From the NCBI RefSeq assembly GCF_030272615.1, contig NC_081413.1, positions 555,235,136 to 555,299,135 of the forward strand: a DNA stretch of 64,000 bases, read 5' to 3'. Made by a program: the position numbers and the translations under genes. Position 1 is the stretch's first letter; each line of letters starts with the position of its first letter. The notes beneath the pieces were generated by a model, which saw only the letters and a list, made by a program, of their open reading frames with translations, ran no database searches and had not been told where the DNA came from. Source of the stretch: Cryptomeria japonica (Eukaryota > Streptophyta > Pinopsida > Cupressales > Cupressaceae). This document shows positions 10,547-21,036 of this stretch, one piece after another.

Positions 10547-13500
10547 CTAGATGGATGACAAGTGTGGAATGAATAGTGTTTGAAGTGTCATAATGTCCAT
10601 CCTTATTTGGTGCTCTTCATTCCTGAGTTCCAATTGTTGAGCCATGAGCTTTTGTAGCTTTGTATAGTAATTCTGAATAGAGTTTGGCTCGGTGGTTAAC
10701 TTATTGGAGAGATTGGTGATCTCTTTCTCAATCACTTCAGTTTTATTCTTAATGTCCTTGATGAATAAAGAAAATGTACAAAGTTTTTGAAATAATGAAA
10801 GAATGTGCTTGAGTTGAGGCGACAACTCAACAATAAATTTGACAAGTTTAACTTTGCCAATAGCAATAGCTTTTTGTACTTCTTCAATCATCTTTGCAGT
10901 GAGCTCTTTGTCCTTTAATTTGCTCAAATATTCAGATGCATCTACTCAGATGTCTCTATTTTGGTTAGGAGTTCATCCACTTGAACATGGATGGCTGCAT
11001 CTTGAGTCACTGTAGCTTCAGGTAGCATATCGGTTAAGAGTGCTTTTACCTTCTGAAGTACTCTATTTTTCTTTTGAATGGCCATTTGCTTTTCCTGTTC
11101 TACTTTGGCCTTGCATAGTTCACCAAATTCAATGAGTGCTTGCCCTTTTAATTTTGAGATGTCTACATTCAACAACACTATTGGTTTTGACAAATCTAGT
11201 TTGAAACTATGCTTCTTCATTTTCTTTTCCTTATTTTTCATCGGTTGAACTAAGACAATGGCTTGTGAGGCTTGTTGACCCTCGGTAGGTTGCTTGGTAG
11301 AGGCAACATTTTTGTCAATTGCTTGAACCTCTGTAGTAGCCTTCGGTGAATCCTTGCTTGGGGTCTCAGTTGAAACATTCTCAGTGCTAGAAGGTTCTTG
11401 TGAAGTTTGTTCCCCGATGGCCTAAGAAGTAGCTTCTCCTTCTGTAGTCTTGGGACCCTCTTTTTCTTGTTTAGTATCCTGAGGTGCCTCGGTTGAAGTA
11501 GGATGAGTGACCAAAGGATAGGGCTGAACTTGTTGCAAAATAGACTCATTGGATACCAGTTGGGCATATGCATTCCCTTCTATCATTTCTTGTTCAGGTG
11601 CCTCAGTATCCATGATATCCTCATCAATTTGTATTGTGTCAGCAGGGTCTTGCTCGATGATATTAGGATCTTGCTCAATGACATCAACAATTTCAACTTC
11701 AACTTGTTCACCAGCATTCTTGATTCTAAAGATGTCCTGCCACTTTTCCTTTGTCTCATTCTCTACATCCAGATAGAGTCCATTCATCAATTTCAAAGCT
11801 CTTTGTTTGACAAGGAAGTTGGTCTAGTAGTTTTTCAAATGTTCATTAATTTCAACTACCGACATGTCTGAGAAAAGATGTACCAGGCTCTTTTCTCTCA
11901 TCTATTTCTCCATCAATATGCATATACAATTATTTTGGAAGTGAGTTAGATACTTCCAATGGGACCAATTGGAATTTCAGAAGTGTGCAGATGACAACTT
12001 CTTCTATTTATCTCTTCTCTACATCATTTTTGGATTCATACTTAACAAACCTGAATGTACTAAAACCACCATATTGTTTCAGATTTGCACAGAAGTTGTC
12101 AACACTATGAACCTCTTTCTGCTTGCTCTTACCAATCTAAGATTTATTGGTATCTTCAGATTTGGTGTCATTGGACTCTTTAGTCAGAATGAGTCTCTGA
12201 GTAGATTTCTTGTAAGTTTTAGTTACCTTTGGTGCGGCAACATTCTTTAGTTTCTTACTCAGTGACACTGCAGCTGATCTAGTGTTTGTTCTTTTGACTA
12301 TAGGAGTCGGTGATACCTATGGTGTGTCCTTTTTCTTCCTTTTCAAGATTTTCCCTTTAGGTAACTCGGTGCTCAAAGTAATAGCAGCCTCTCGGGCTTT
12401 AGATTCCTCCTCGGTGATTGCAAGAGTGCCCTTGACATGTGTGGAGGAAGATCCTTCTCCAAATTTCTTCAATAGTGCCTTGATCATTTTTCATGTTTTC
12501 CTTGTAGCCTTGGGTACTACAATGCTCATCTTAACCTTCTCTTTCACTTCTTCATATGTACCATATCTCAGCTCGGTAGCATGCCTTGGTAGGGTAAGAA
12601 AATCATCTATCTATTGCTGTGTAATGTCAAAGTCAATTTCATAACCCATAGCTGGCAAAGATTGAGTCCTTGGTTCCATAGCATTGACATAGCAGTAGTC
12701 GATGTCTACCTCAAAACATATGTCATCTTTGTACTTCTCTACTAGCTGGGGTGGAATCTGATACCTGTTATGCATCTTCTCCTGAAACTTGCTGAAATAA
12801 TCATCCATAATATCATTAAAATTATCACCTAGCTTCTTGATGAAGTCATTGATTTGATGGGTGATTGGTCAGTGTAGCTCCCAAACTACTTTACCGACTA
12901 TTGGAAAGAATTTCTCAAAATAGAAAAACATGCATACCAAAAGTGAACCAAACTTTAGTGTATTTGCTGAGTTGTTCTTCTTTGGTTTCTTAATTGTATT
13001 GAAATTCTCAAACAGGTTTTTCAGCAATACTTCACATAAGTCAATCTTCATGCCTTTCTTCACAATTTTGTATGCTAGATCGATAGCTACACAAGGTACA
13101 CTATTTTCCCTTGCTGATTGAAAGAAACAATACCCTATAACTCTAATTACAAATTTCAGCTCTACATCTGTGACATTGTTCAGTTTTAGACCTCTGCAAT
13201 CAGATTCTACTCCAGTTAAACTGATCAATTCCTTTTGTGATATCATTTTCTGAGCTTGGGCATGATCAAAAATAGGGTAACTAGTGATCAAGTGGATGAT
13301 TTCCTTGGTGATCTTAAATGGTTGCTCCTCTAACCATATGAAGTCATCATGCACTCTGCTCAAAATAAATTTAACTCACTAGGGTTTGAAGACTCGCGGG
13401 TAGGTTAGGGCTTCGATCAATCCCTTGACTCTGATGTGTTCATACTTGCTATCTAGTTTACCATCGGTACATAGTTCATCATAGGTGTCCTTGATCTCTA

Positions 13501-13690
13501 TGTGACCTAGTTCCTCAACCTGACACTTAGTGAAGAATCTCACATCCTCAACTAACAAAACCCTATCCAAAATGAGTGAAAATGCAGTCTTATTGTCCAA
13601 TTCAGATGCTACTTTGGGAGTAAGAGAGTATTTTAATGAGGGTTTTTCAATGTTCGCAACAACAATGGGCTTCTGGATCTTAGGTGCCAT
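10547..13690 (-). pseudogene. element C ORF2: conserved domain, then charged and coiled-coil region
   Basis: The likely start is ATG at 13690 (M-A-P-K-I-Q). Frame 13690-13379 and frame 13363-12869 together form the conserved N-terminal domain, aligning with B and A: an E-E-L-G segment, S-R-V-H-x-x-F-x-W-L, I-T-K-E, V-x-L-T-G, a V-N/V-T-D-V segment, x-I-G-Y, A-Y, D-L/I-C-E and a glycine-phenylalanine-rich end. Frame 12808-12611 continues with D-Y-F and K-Y-K-D-x-I-C-F and ends near M-G-Y-E. After a lysine-rich stretch come an acidic segment (11796-11422) and charged helices (11241-10547). A TAG at 10547 interrupts a frame that stays open to about 10270. Role unknown; it occupies the place of pol but shows no enzyme motif. 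Confidence 0.78.
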
Positions 13691-14191
13691 TATAGATTTC
13701 GAATAAAAAACTAAACACAAGTCCCTTAGGGTTTGAAGACTTTCAACAGACACTTTCAACTTAGCAAATAGTAACAATGTGATATGCTTAGTAAACTATC
13801 TTGACAATGCGTGAGATTGATGTAAATACCTTTGAATTCACTTTGGAAGAGATTAGATCACCTTTGAATCACTTTGCTCTGCTCTTGAAAACTTGGTAAG
13901 TGTAAAATGACTGTGTAAAAGCTTTAAGTACATAATTTTTACCTTATCGGGCTCCATGCAGGTAGGTAAGAAAACATTAAATGCACTTGATTCCACTCAC
14001 TTTTTATGATTTTACCGAGTAGCCAGACTTGCTGCATTTACTAACTTGACAAGCTTCCAAAAGACTTGATAAAATTTCAAATTTTCCTAATGCATATTTA
14101 GCTATGCAGATTTTTAATTTAGTATATAATAAAATAGGAACTGTTAAGATTTAACCTTTGAGAGAATGCAGTCCCTTCACACCTTTACCGA
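13691..14191 (-). other. element C spacer between ORF1 and ORF2
   Basis: About 500 AT-rich bases without a meaningful frame. The same interval exists in A (23240-23726) and B. No shared primary sequence is obvious to the eye. Confidence 0.6.
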
Positions 14192-15544
14192 TTAATTTGG
14201 AATAGGTGCACCTAACTCGATAGGTAAGGTGCTTTCTTCATTTGACATAATTTCCTTCTTTTTCCAAATCATCTGTAATTTGCCTTTTATTTCCTCATTA
14301 TCTCCTCTAGGTTGATCTTTGCAATTTCTAGCCAAGTGTCCAACTTTGTGACAATGAAAACATGCCATACCAGGATTTCTCCATGATCCTCGGTTGTTCA
14401 TTCCAAACCTTATAAAGCAGTTGGCACTTATATGTCCATATCTTCCACAACATTCACACCATATTCTTGTATTATAATCCCATGGTACTGCAGAATAATA
14501 TCGGTTAGGATCTGTGTGAGTTCGGTAGCCTCTATTATTTGCTCGGTGTGCAGACCACTTATAGTTCTTTTGCTTAAACCAGCACTTCTCAGTACTATGT
14601 CCATATCTATTGTAGTTTTTACAAAACCCTTTGAATTTTGCCTTCTGATAATTGCCATCAAACTTTGTTCTACATTGGTTTGATGTGTGACCATATTTAT
14701 TGCAATTGTAATAATAATCATTAGACCTAGTAGCATTTGGTTGCTTACCTTTTCTGATTTGGCACATGTTAGTAGTATGTCCTTGTTTTCCACAGTAGTT
14801 GCAAATAGGCTTCTTTCCTTTGATGTTCGTTATGTTTCCAACTTGCCTAGATGATTCTCCTCTCTCAATAGTGTGGATTCCCTTCTCGGTAGAGTCTTTT
14901 CTTTTGTAACCGAGTCCTACAACTTTGTTGGGTCTTTTTATATTCAGTTGCTCATCCAACATCTTTGATGCTTCATAACTCTTCTTTAGTGTTTCTTTGG
15001 ATTTCTTCTTTATTTCAAGTTCATTGGTCAACCTTGATACTTCAAGTTTCAATGCTTGATTCTCATCATCTTTCAAATTTGCTTCATGATGTGCATAACC
15101 CATTTGATCTGACAAATTTTGTTGAATCCCAATCAACCTTGTGATTTCATCATTCTTTTCAGATACTAATGCTTCAAGTTGTTGTTTTTCTCTTTCTAGA
15201 TCCCTTGATTTATCCTCGGCTATCCTCAATGCATCAAGATTTTCAATCATCTGTGTGCTGAAATGTTCATGTTCTCTTTTCATTGCTTTTAACTAATAAG
15301 TCAATGCTTTGTTCTTTTCTTTCAGTTCTCCAATCATTTCTTCAGTCTCTTCAGATATACTATTCTCAGATGATGTCTCAATTTGTTCCACTAGCTCTTG
15401 AGAGTCCTGCAAATCATCAGACAATCTTCTTCTAACTTTCAGAGATTTTTGCATTTGTTTTTGCATGTCAGCAGTCACTTGATTAGCATGATCCAATTCA
15501 TTTTGAAGATTCACAATTCTCCGAGATTTTTTATAGCCTTCCAT
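14192..15544 (-). pseudogene. element C ORF1: coiled coil plus five CCHC knuckles
   Basis: Start ATG at 15544 (M-E-G-Y-K-K). Two open frames (15544-15293 and 15283-14192) are separated by one in-frame stop, so this copy is nearly intact. The first 260 residues are coiled coil. After a basic linker come five knuckles: CNYCGKQGHTTNMC, a second with its first Cys now Tyr (YYNC), a third with its second Cys now Tyr (CKNY), CECCGRYGHISANC and CFHCHKVGHLARNC. The tail resembles that of element A (I-W-K-K/N). No capsid or protease domain is visible. The Cys-to-Tyr changes fit G-to-A decay. Likely an RNA-binding structural protein. Confidence 0.85.
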
Positions 15545-15592
15545 TGATAAGATCTTTCTCTTTAGGTAGTTAAACCCTTTTCCAAGATTCAA

Positions 15593-15604
15593 GCTATGAT
15601 ACCA
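15593..15604 (-). promoter_or_regulatory. element C primer-binding site, tRNA-Met(i)
   Basis: On the minus strand TGGTATCATAGC directly follows the 5' LTR. It differs at one base from the usual TGGTATCAGAGC. Confidence 0.88.
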
Positions 15605-15606
15605 AT

Positions 15607-16734
15607 TGTTAGGCCCAATATGGAAAGCTAATGTACTGAGAGGGGAGGAGTGAATCAGTACTTCAACTCCTTTCTTCAACAATAACTTTATTGTTAAGTA
15701 TAAACCAAAAATTGTTGAAACGTAATATAATGCTAAAACAAATAAATAACAATCATACATGATTCACTCCATAACACATATATTTTGGTAACGCAGAAAC
15801 TCTTGGTTAGAGAGAAAAACTGTGGTGGGGATGGCACCCACAACTTCACTACTGCAATAATAAAGGTTGCTTGGTTAGAGCTACATGTTCAGCTATTTCT
15901 GATAGCTTACCCTATTAGGAGTATCTAGATCGTTAGATCTAACTTGCTAAAGGATTTTACAACACTTATTCTAAATATTGCACCTGGTTAAAGGTTTCTC
16001 TTACAACTCAAAATATTACAATCAATATTACAAATATCTGCAACTTTACATCTAGAATGTTATAACAAATTCCATGTGCTCAAAATGAGATTACCTTACT
16101 TATAGCATACCTCGGTAACCCATAAAGTAACTCGGTAAACCCTTCTGTTTACTCTGTTCGTTGACTGTTCTCTGAAATCCTTCTTGGTGACCTTTGTGTA
16201 TCTGATAGTCATAATACTCTGTTCTACCTTATGTCTTGCTTCACACACATTGTACACACCTATACTCTTATTCTGATCCTTGCTTCATGATGTATAAATA
16301 GATCTCTTATGTCGGTGATCTTGTTCATTGCTTCGATCTTACAAACATGATTCATTAAATGAATAACCATGCAAAATATTTCATTGGATAGATAACCTCA
16401 AAATCATACAAAATATTTAGGTACAATTTCCTAAGTGATAATGATTCCTTGTTCCTCGATCTTGTAACATGTTTACCAATATGTGTCTAGGTTCAATGAA
16501 TCTGGTAACATGTTTCACTCGGTGTGTGTTAACTTGGTATATCATTTTTGCTATTCGGTAGACATAGAAAGTTACTCGATAGACAGCTTGGTGTAGACTA
16601 GGCTCTGTGACTGTTTCTTCTGTTACCGGCTGCTCCGTGCTTACCGACTAAATATTTCGATAGTAGTAACTGTCTAGAGTATATAGAATGACTTTGAAAT
16701 TGAAAACTAATGACAACTTTAGTGAATAGTAACA
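15607..16734 (-). repeat. element C 5' LTR
   Basis: Partner of 8841-10014. It lacks 46 bases that lie in the other copy between two GTTAAAGGTTT repeats; one copy of the repeat remains, which points to slippage or recombination. Confidence 0.93.
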
Positions 16735-16743
16735 TTTTTTATC

Positions 16744-19700
16744 ATGGCATCCACCTCTGCACTTGAATATATAGCAAACCCTACTGTTGTCGAAGTTGTA
16801 AAATGCCCTAGGCCCGTATTTCAGTTAGTTCTTGAAGTAGCAAATAAAAATTATATTGTAGGTGCTTTTTCTCAAATTCCTAAAGGAGTTGTTTATGCTA
16901 AAGAGCCCAGAATTTACATCCATTGCAACATAGAAGAATTAGGAGATGAAGAGATTAAAACCATGTTTAAATCTGTCATATGTGATGAATCCGGTAATGT
17001 AAAAGATGAACATAAAATTGTTGAAACCCTAGGATTTATAGAGATCCTTAGCATTCCTAAATTTCCCAAGGATGTGATTAGGATAGTCTTAAGCAGGGTA
17101 CATGGAGAATTTTTCTGGTTAGATGCAATTCATAAAATTACTAAGGAAGTTGTCAAAGCAGTGACAGGGTTACCCTCAACCAGTAAAAGGCCAGACAAAA
17201 CCAAGAAGGTCTCAAATGACCTAGTTACTAAGCTAACTGGTGCTACATCTGATAAAAGGTCCTTAAGAGTCAATGATGTAACCGACACCAATGTAAAGTT
17301 TATCAGCATGATATTAGGGTATAAGGCAACTCATGCAAACAGACTCAATTCATTTTCAAGTTTATGCATTAAGAGTGCTTATGACATGATCACATATAAT
17401 GTAAAGATTGATATATGTGAGTGGTTGAAGGATGAGTTAATTGACAACCTACGCAAAATTAAAAAGGATAAAAAAGGAACTTTTAGGTTTGGAAATCTGC
17501 TAGTATGTTTGATGATGCATATAACCAAATAGGTTCCCAGTATAGGCTACAAAGAACTTGGATTTGATATACCGGTAGGTAAACAGCTAAAAAAACTATT
17601 CAACAATATGGGAGAAGATAAGAAAAACAATATCCATGATTACTTTCAAGCACTTAAGGCCAAAATGAAGAAGAGAATCAGATTATCACAAAGATTGTTG
17701 ACAAATATAAGGATAACATATGCTTTGTAATTAAAAAGGATGAGATATGGATGGAAGCAGTCATCCCTAGGACAATTTGGGTAACAGAAATGGGATATGA
17801 GACTGGTGACCTTATCATTGAAACATATGCTAAAGCACTTCTAGAAGCTCCTAGAGAGCCAAAAGAAGAAGTATTTGGTAGTGCTGAGACTATTCAAAGC
17901 CAAATACAATCCTATAAGAGAGTAAAAAGGGTTGAAGCAATTGTAAGAAGAGGTTCTAGACAAGAAAAAGAAATCAAGAATAAAGTAATGGAACAAACCG
18001 GTATCACAGAGGATGAGTTAGCAGCTCCACAACCTGAAACTCACCTATCACTGGTAGGCACATCTTCAGAAAATGACATGCCTACAAATTTCAAGAGAGT
18101 TGTAAGGAAAAGAGATCCTCACCGACAATCACACCCTCACCATGGAGGACAAGACAGAAACAACAAGCAGTGAGATCTCCGGTTAAGAAGACTACACCAA
18201 AGAAGAAACTCACACCGAAGAAGAAGAAGAGGACAAATCAGGACATGGCCCCTATTGACATATTGTTAAATGAAATTACAGAGGAAGGGAAACTAAAGAA
18301 TATAGAAAAATTGTATGACACTCTGACAGCAGATGAAAAAGAACAAGTGGAAAATGGTGTTATATTGCATATGGACATGTATAAGAAATTTTTAATGGAA
18401 GTAGTAGATGAATTACCTGAAGAATTGTTTAAGAGATTGCAAGCAAGGAGACAAGCAGTAGTAGAACTTGACAAGAAAATCAAGATAGAAAAGCTACTTC
18501 CTGTGTACCCAGTGAACTCACCTAAAGAAATTGATGATTTAATTACTGAAGCCAACCGGTCAGTATTTTCTACTACACACCGGCACATTGCATTAATGGT
18601 TGGAAGAGTTAATGAGGTGATTGAAGAAATAGAAAATGGATGGGATATATTCCTAGTTGAAAAAGAAAAACAGGAAGAGTACATGAGCGACAATCCTATA
18701 AAGGTTTATCAGAAGGACAAGGACAAGGGTAAAGGTAAAGTTGGTGGACCACCTAGTATCAAAGTTAAAGACAACTTACCCCCACCTCCTTTGATTACTC
18801 CACAAGTAACAACAACAACTATAGAAGATCAACCAGCAGTTGAAAGTATGGATGTAGAGGATATCAATCCTAATCTTGAAGTCTTATATACAGTGGATGT
18901 TGATACACAAAAGATCAACATTGTGGTAGACAAAGATACAGCTGGTAAGACTGAAATGGCTAGTGAGCCACCAGTAGCTGAGCAAACTAATAACACACAA
19001 GAGAAACCGATAGATGATAAAGAGCAACAGGTAGAAACTTAGACTCAGACTGAGACAGTGCAACAAACAAAGCAACAACAAGAGCAACAGCAACAGGTTC
19101 ATGAGGAAACAGTGCAACCGGCAACTGGAGAAGTAGATAAACCATTTCTTAAGGAAATGCAAACACAAACAGACCTACCAGAGGTCAATACAAGCTTGGT
19201 TACTTCCACCACCAGCAGTATTCAAAATGTAGGTTCCTCATCAGTAGGCTATAAACCAACTAATGTGACTGAAGTACTCTTAGAGTCAATTAAGAGGATA
19301 ACAGATTGCAGCTCACAAGCTTATAAGGCTATAGATGACACCATACTAATTTTGAAGAGGCTAGCTCCTAACTGTAACATAGACAATAAGAATTCATTAA
19401 GTCAAATTGAAATTTTGTACAAATACATTAATGAAAACACAGTGACAATTGAGAAAGTAAAGGAAGAGGCATTGAAGGATAAAATGGAAATTGAAAAACA
19501 AAGATTCTTTGAAGATCAAATAAAGAAGTGTACAAGAGAATTTGACACACTTCTACCGGAACTATGTAATTTACTAAAAGAGTTCAAAACTTTGTATAAA
19601 GACATATGCAAGACAAACCTACTAACAGTTGATATAGATAAGCAAATGAGCAAGGTACAGGATGAAATAAACAAACTTGCAGACAATTTTGTTAACTCAC

Positions 19701-20029
19701 CAGATACACTATCAATTTTTGAATAGCAGATAACAAATTTTGAGGATGAGTTACTTAAGTTGGGAAGAGAAAAGGAGAGAATAGTGGATAAGGCAAAAAG
19801 TTTGAGACTAAGACTGAGTCCAAGATTGGACTATCTAGCATTCATGCAGAAAGAGAAATCTGAGGCACTTGTATAGGGACAGAGGACACTGACAGAGCAC
19901 ATGCAGCATCTCACCGGTACAGTTCAAAGGACAAAGACAGCTATTAGAGACAATAAAAAGTTTGTGTAGAGTATAAACTTGATTTTGGAAGATCTATTTC
20001 AAATTATGATCACACAGGTACAAGGTTGA
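16744..20029 (+). pseudogene. element B ORF2: conserved domain plus basic and coiled-coil tail
   Basis: Start ATG at 16744 (M-A-S-T-S-A). Frame 16744-17532 (262 residues) is the best-preserved copy of the domain shared with A and C: I-E-E-L-G near residue 63, S-R-V-H-G-E-F-F-W-L near 118, I-T-K-E, L-T-G, V-N-D-V-T-D, L-G-Y, A-Y-D-M and D-I-C-E-W, ending F-R-F-G-N-L-L-V-C. A TAG and a frameshift lead into 17751-18173 (K-Y-K-D-N-I-C-F before it, M-G-Y-E inside), then 18170-19042 with a basic T-P-K-K-K-L-T-P-K-K-K-K block. TAG codons at 19040 and 19724 look like former CAG; frames stay readable to 20029. The tail is glutamine-rich and coiled coil. No enzyme motif. It might be a structural or RNA-handling protein, or resemble plant-transposon-associated helical domains; untested. 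Confidence 0.8.
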
Positions 20030-20070
20030 GACTACAACTCTACTAACATCTTGACAACCTTTGTCATTGA

Positions 20071-20244
20071 TGCTAAAGGGGGAGAAGTGGTATGAGAAAA
20101 TCCAATAGCACAGGAATCATATGCTTAGGTTGAGCACACATTTTTAGTAACATCTTTTTGGACTTCACATTTTTGGATTACAAGTTTTTGGATACACTTT
20201 TGAATTTTCTCATGAGTGTTGCCATCAATGCCAAAGGGGGAGAT
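20071..20244 (+). promoter_or_regulatory. element B polypurine tract and an upstream copy
   Basis: ATGCCAAAGGGGGAGAT (20228-20244) abuts the 3' LTR. GATGCTAAAGGGGGAGAAG (20069-20087) lies 150 bases upstream in nearly the same words (CATTGATGC / CATCAATGC before each), suggesting a duplicated tract. Confidence 0.8.
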
Positions 20245-21031
20245 TATTGGCATATGCACACACCAATGAGACATTGAAGGTGCTTGAAGGTTTTATCATT
20301 GATGGCAACCTTACAATCCTATGGCACCGGCAAGGCATTACACCGGCATCAGCAGATCACACTCTACACCAGCACTCAGACCACCGACACCGACACAAAG
20401 AAAGGAAGCATACCGGCACAGAGGCCGACAAGATTTTTGATATATCATATTTTGTTTATTATCGTAAAAACTTTGTAAGCCGACTTGGCAAGTTGTAAAA
20501 TGACTCTTATATATAAGGGAGATCATTGTAGACATTTTGTAATGGGATAGAAAAATTATTAGGCAGACCTATTATGCGAAATATAGGTTAAGGGGTATAT
20601 GTAAAGAACATAGCAGAAACCGGTACTGAATCTGGCATTGAAGATGCTATTGTAAAGTAGTACAAGTTATTGGATTTGTATAATCCACATTGTAAGTCAG
20701 TGAGACTTCCCATTTGAGTATTTAGCTCTAGGCAATTGGCCTTCCTGCATGTGCAGGCCCCCTATTGTAAGTAATATTCTCTTATTGGCCAGTAAGTGAA
20801 TATTGTGGGTCACAAATCCCACCGAGGTTTTTCCCACACTGGGTTTCCTCGTTAAATCATTGTGTTATGGTGTGATTTTCATGTGGTTTCTTTCATTTCT
20901 GTTTATTGCATTATTTCTTGCATACCGGTACACTGTTATAATATGTTTTGCATGTTTTAAGTTGAGAAATTCTAATTACTAGTTAGATACTAATTAACCC
21001 CCCCCTCTTAGTATTTGTGGGAATCCTAACA
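20245..21031 (+). repeat. element B 3' LTR
   Basis: Partner of 6544-7329 with scattered substitutions; TATA box at 20508-20516. It ends CCTAACA and is followed by the target duplication CTATC (21032-21036). The frames 20247-20498 and 20284-20478 are LTR readthrough and not genes. Confidence 0.93.
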
Positions 21032-21036
21032 CTATC

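Larger units (their letters stand above)
8841..16734 (-). mobile_element. element C: pol-less LTR retrotransposon, innermost of three
   Basis: LTRs at 8841-10014 and 15607-16734 with target duplication TTTTT. On the minus strand: 5' LTR (right), primer site 15593-15604, ORF1 (15544-14192), spacer, ORF2 (13690 to about 10547 or beyond), four polypurine-like runs, 3' LTR (left). Total 7.9 kb, uninterrupted, so it shows the full plan of this group best. No protease, RT, RNase H or integrase is visible anywhere between the LTRs. It landed in B's spacer immediately before B's ORF2 start. Confidence 0.94.
6544..21031 (+). mobile_element. element B: pol-less LTR retrotransposon inserted in A
   Basis: LTRs at 6544-7329 and 20245-21031, target duplication CTATC. 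The order on the plus strand is 5' LTR, tRNA-Met(i) primer site (7332-7343), ORF1 (7401-8539), a spacer of about 305 bases, ORF2 (16744-20029), two polypurine runs, 3' LTR. Element C sits in the spacer a few bases before the ORF2 start codon. Without C the element is about 6.6 kb. No protease, reverse transcriptase, RNase H or integrase is present. The plan matches A and C although the proteins are well diverged. Confidence 0.94.
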
